Of a stretch of 64,000 bases of DNA, positions 63,193 to 64,000 are shown piece by piece (the stretch's first letter is position 1; every line of letters begins with the position of its first letter). The stretch is taken from assembly GCA_013365365.1 (NCBI GenBank), contig JABVXU010000134.1, positions 62,001 to 126,000 on the forward strand. The letters run 5' to 3'. This DNA comes from Cruorifilaria tuberocauda (taxonomy: Eukaryota > Nematoda > Chromadorea > Rhabditida > Onchocercidae). The translations under genes were made by a program, and so were the position numbers. Below the pieces are notes generated by a model that was not told the DNA's origin, did not search any database, and was given only the letters and a program-made list of their open reading frames with translations.

Positions 63193-63921
63193 TTAATCTT
63201 TACTCTCCGTAAATTAACTTTACTATACTTTTTTTAAACTTTACTATTGAAGATAAACTTCGATATACATTTATTTAGTTTGTATTATCAGAAACAATCT
63301 ATGAAAGGTTATATAAGAGATATTAATTCATGAACAATCAATGAAAAAAAGTTTTCTTATAAAAAGATGAAAAATGAAACATGGATGAATCATTGTTGCA
63401 ATAGCTTCCCTCTGTGATAAATGATAAGAGAGCCAAAATGTAATCATTTTAGGTTTAGGCATGATTGTGATAAACTGAAAAGAAACTATTCATTTGAATA
63501 TTTAATTATGATTAATTGCGTTTAATTTAATTCAGTATTGAAATTATCCATCCTAATTTAAATTCTTCAAATTTCAAAAAATGAATTTCTGTTTTACTTT
63601 AGAAGTAAGAACAAAATTATTTTCTTCTGATAACGAAAATATTAATCAGTCTTAATTAATGAATGTTCCAGTGTTAATTTTTTGAGTGATAATTTTTTAA
63701 ACTTTGATCATTTGAATATTATCATTTGATAAGTTATCATTTGAAGTTAGGATTACTTATTGCTTGGAAAAATAATGTGCGTTCAATTATTTCGAACAAG
63801 CATATAAATTCATTAATACTTTTAAATAACTTTAATACGATTGATTTTTCACGTCATGAATTCATGATAAGTGATTTAATCAGATTCCGTACGTGATCGT
63901 TATCAGTTAACGGATTCAGCG

Positions 63922-64000
63922 ATGCGTGGTGTGGTCGTTTTCATTGTTTCTCTTGTTGCAACACTTCGATCAGTGCATGGTGATAGCAGCTTATCACTTC
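63922..64000 (+). CDS. Secreted protein, 5' end only (probable paralogue of the lectin-like gene)
   Basis: ATG at 63922 opens a frame that runs off the window: MRGVVVFIVSLVATL then RSVHGDSSLSL, a basic residue plus hydrophobic core and a small-residue cleavage site, so a signal peptide. TTCAG ends two bases before the ATG. The leader and first exon resemble those of the gene at 58104-61484 on the opposite strand (shared TTATCAGTT, GGTCGT and TCATTGTTTCTC), which suggests a duplicated, inverted pair. The mature protein is outside the window, so the family is inferred. Confidence 0.6.
   Translation, partial: MRGVVVFIVSLVATLRSVHGDSSLSL

Larger units (their letters stand above)
61485..63921. other. 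Head-to-head spacer between two secreted-protein genes
   Basis: About 2.4 kb, very AT-rich. It should hold both promoters. The ORF at 61764-62033 (+) has a signal-like start and ends near a GTAAGT, but it matches nothing and is AT-driven. Three copies of a 13-base element lie at 63154-63192. No RNA gene was seen. Confidence 0.5.

Noticed and set aside
1..64000. CRISPR array, bacterial operons, prophage or Wolbachia-type insertion
   Set aside because: No regular spacer-repeat pattern, no long uninterrupted bacterial ORFs, and all recognised genes carry spliceosomal introns.

Overview
The window is nuclear DNA from a nematode, most likely a parasitic clade III (filarial-type) worm. The evidence is strong AT richness, genes split into many short exons by introns mostly of 100-600 bp, T-rich TTTTCAG acceptors (several sitting 1-20 bases before a start codon, as expected for spliced-leader addition), and protein sequences that match animal families with worm-like divergence. 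I found no bacterial, viral or plasmid backbone, no CRISPR array and no tRNA or rRNA gene. The species assignment is an inference. All gene models come from reading ORF fragments, checking splice phase at every junction and comparing with protein families from memory. No search was run.

Layout: 34-7783 (-) DOT1L-type H3K79 methyltransferase, running off the left edge or ending at 11. 12047-16806 (+) ABCB9/HAF-4/HAF-9 type lysosomal half transporter. 17863-22328 (-) BRD7/BRD9 bromodomain subunit of SWI/SNF. 23810-27279 (+) WIPI4/EPG-6 autophagy PROPPIN. 29773-31591 (+) RNase P/MRP subunit POP7. 32116-35092 (+) mitochondrial adrenodoxin reductase. 35209-39081 (-) GATOR1 subunit NPRL3. 40118-42360 (-) phosducin-like protein. 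43252-44447 (+) UXT prefoldin. 45357-46027 (+) a 79-residue histone-fold protein that I read as CENP-X/MHF2. 46589-48323 (+) EMC3. 50390-52257 (-) a MAIP1-like mitochondrial protein. 53490-54521 (-) a single-HMG-box NHP6-like protein. 58104-61484 (-) a secreted C-type-lectin-like protein. 63922-64000 (+) the first exon of a secreted protein whose leader and signal peptide resemble those of the lectin gene.

The left 55 kb is a housekeeping block: chromatin (DOT1L, BRD7/9, CENP-X, HMG), lysosome/autophagy/TORC1 control (ABCB9-like, EPG-6, NPRL3), mitochondria (FDXR, MAIP1) and protein or RNA biogenesis (PDCL, UXT, EMC3, POP7). Two same-strand trios, EPG-6/POP7/FDXR and UXT/CENP-X/EMC3, are operon candidates by order, but their gaps are wide. 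Several genes use very small coding exons: 5 coding bases in UXT, 18 in POP7 and 27 in the HMG gene.

The right 9 kb is different. It is extremely AT-rich and gene-poor, carries two minisatellites and a near-perfect 47-bp inverted repeat, and holds two apparently related secreted-protein genes in head-to-head orientation. I saw no clearly new molecular system. The points most worth following are the lectin-like gene pair, the hairpin at 56528-56757, the small CENP-X gene and the tiny-exon gene structures.
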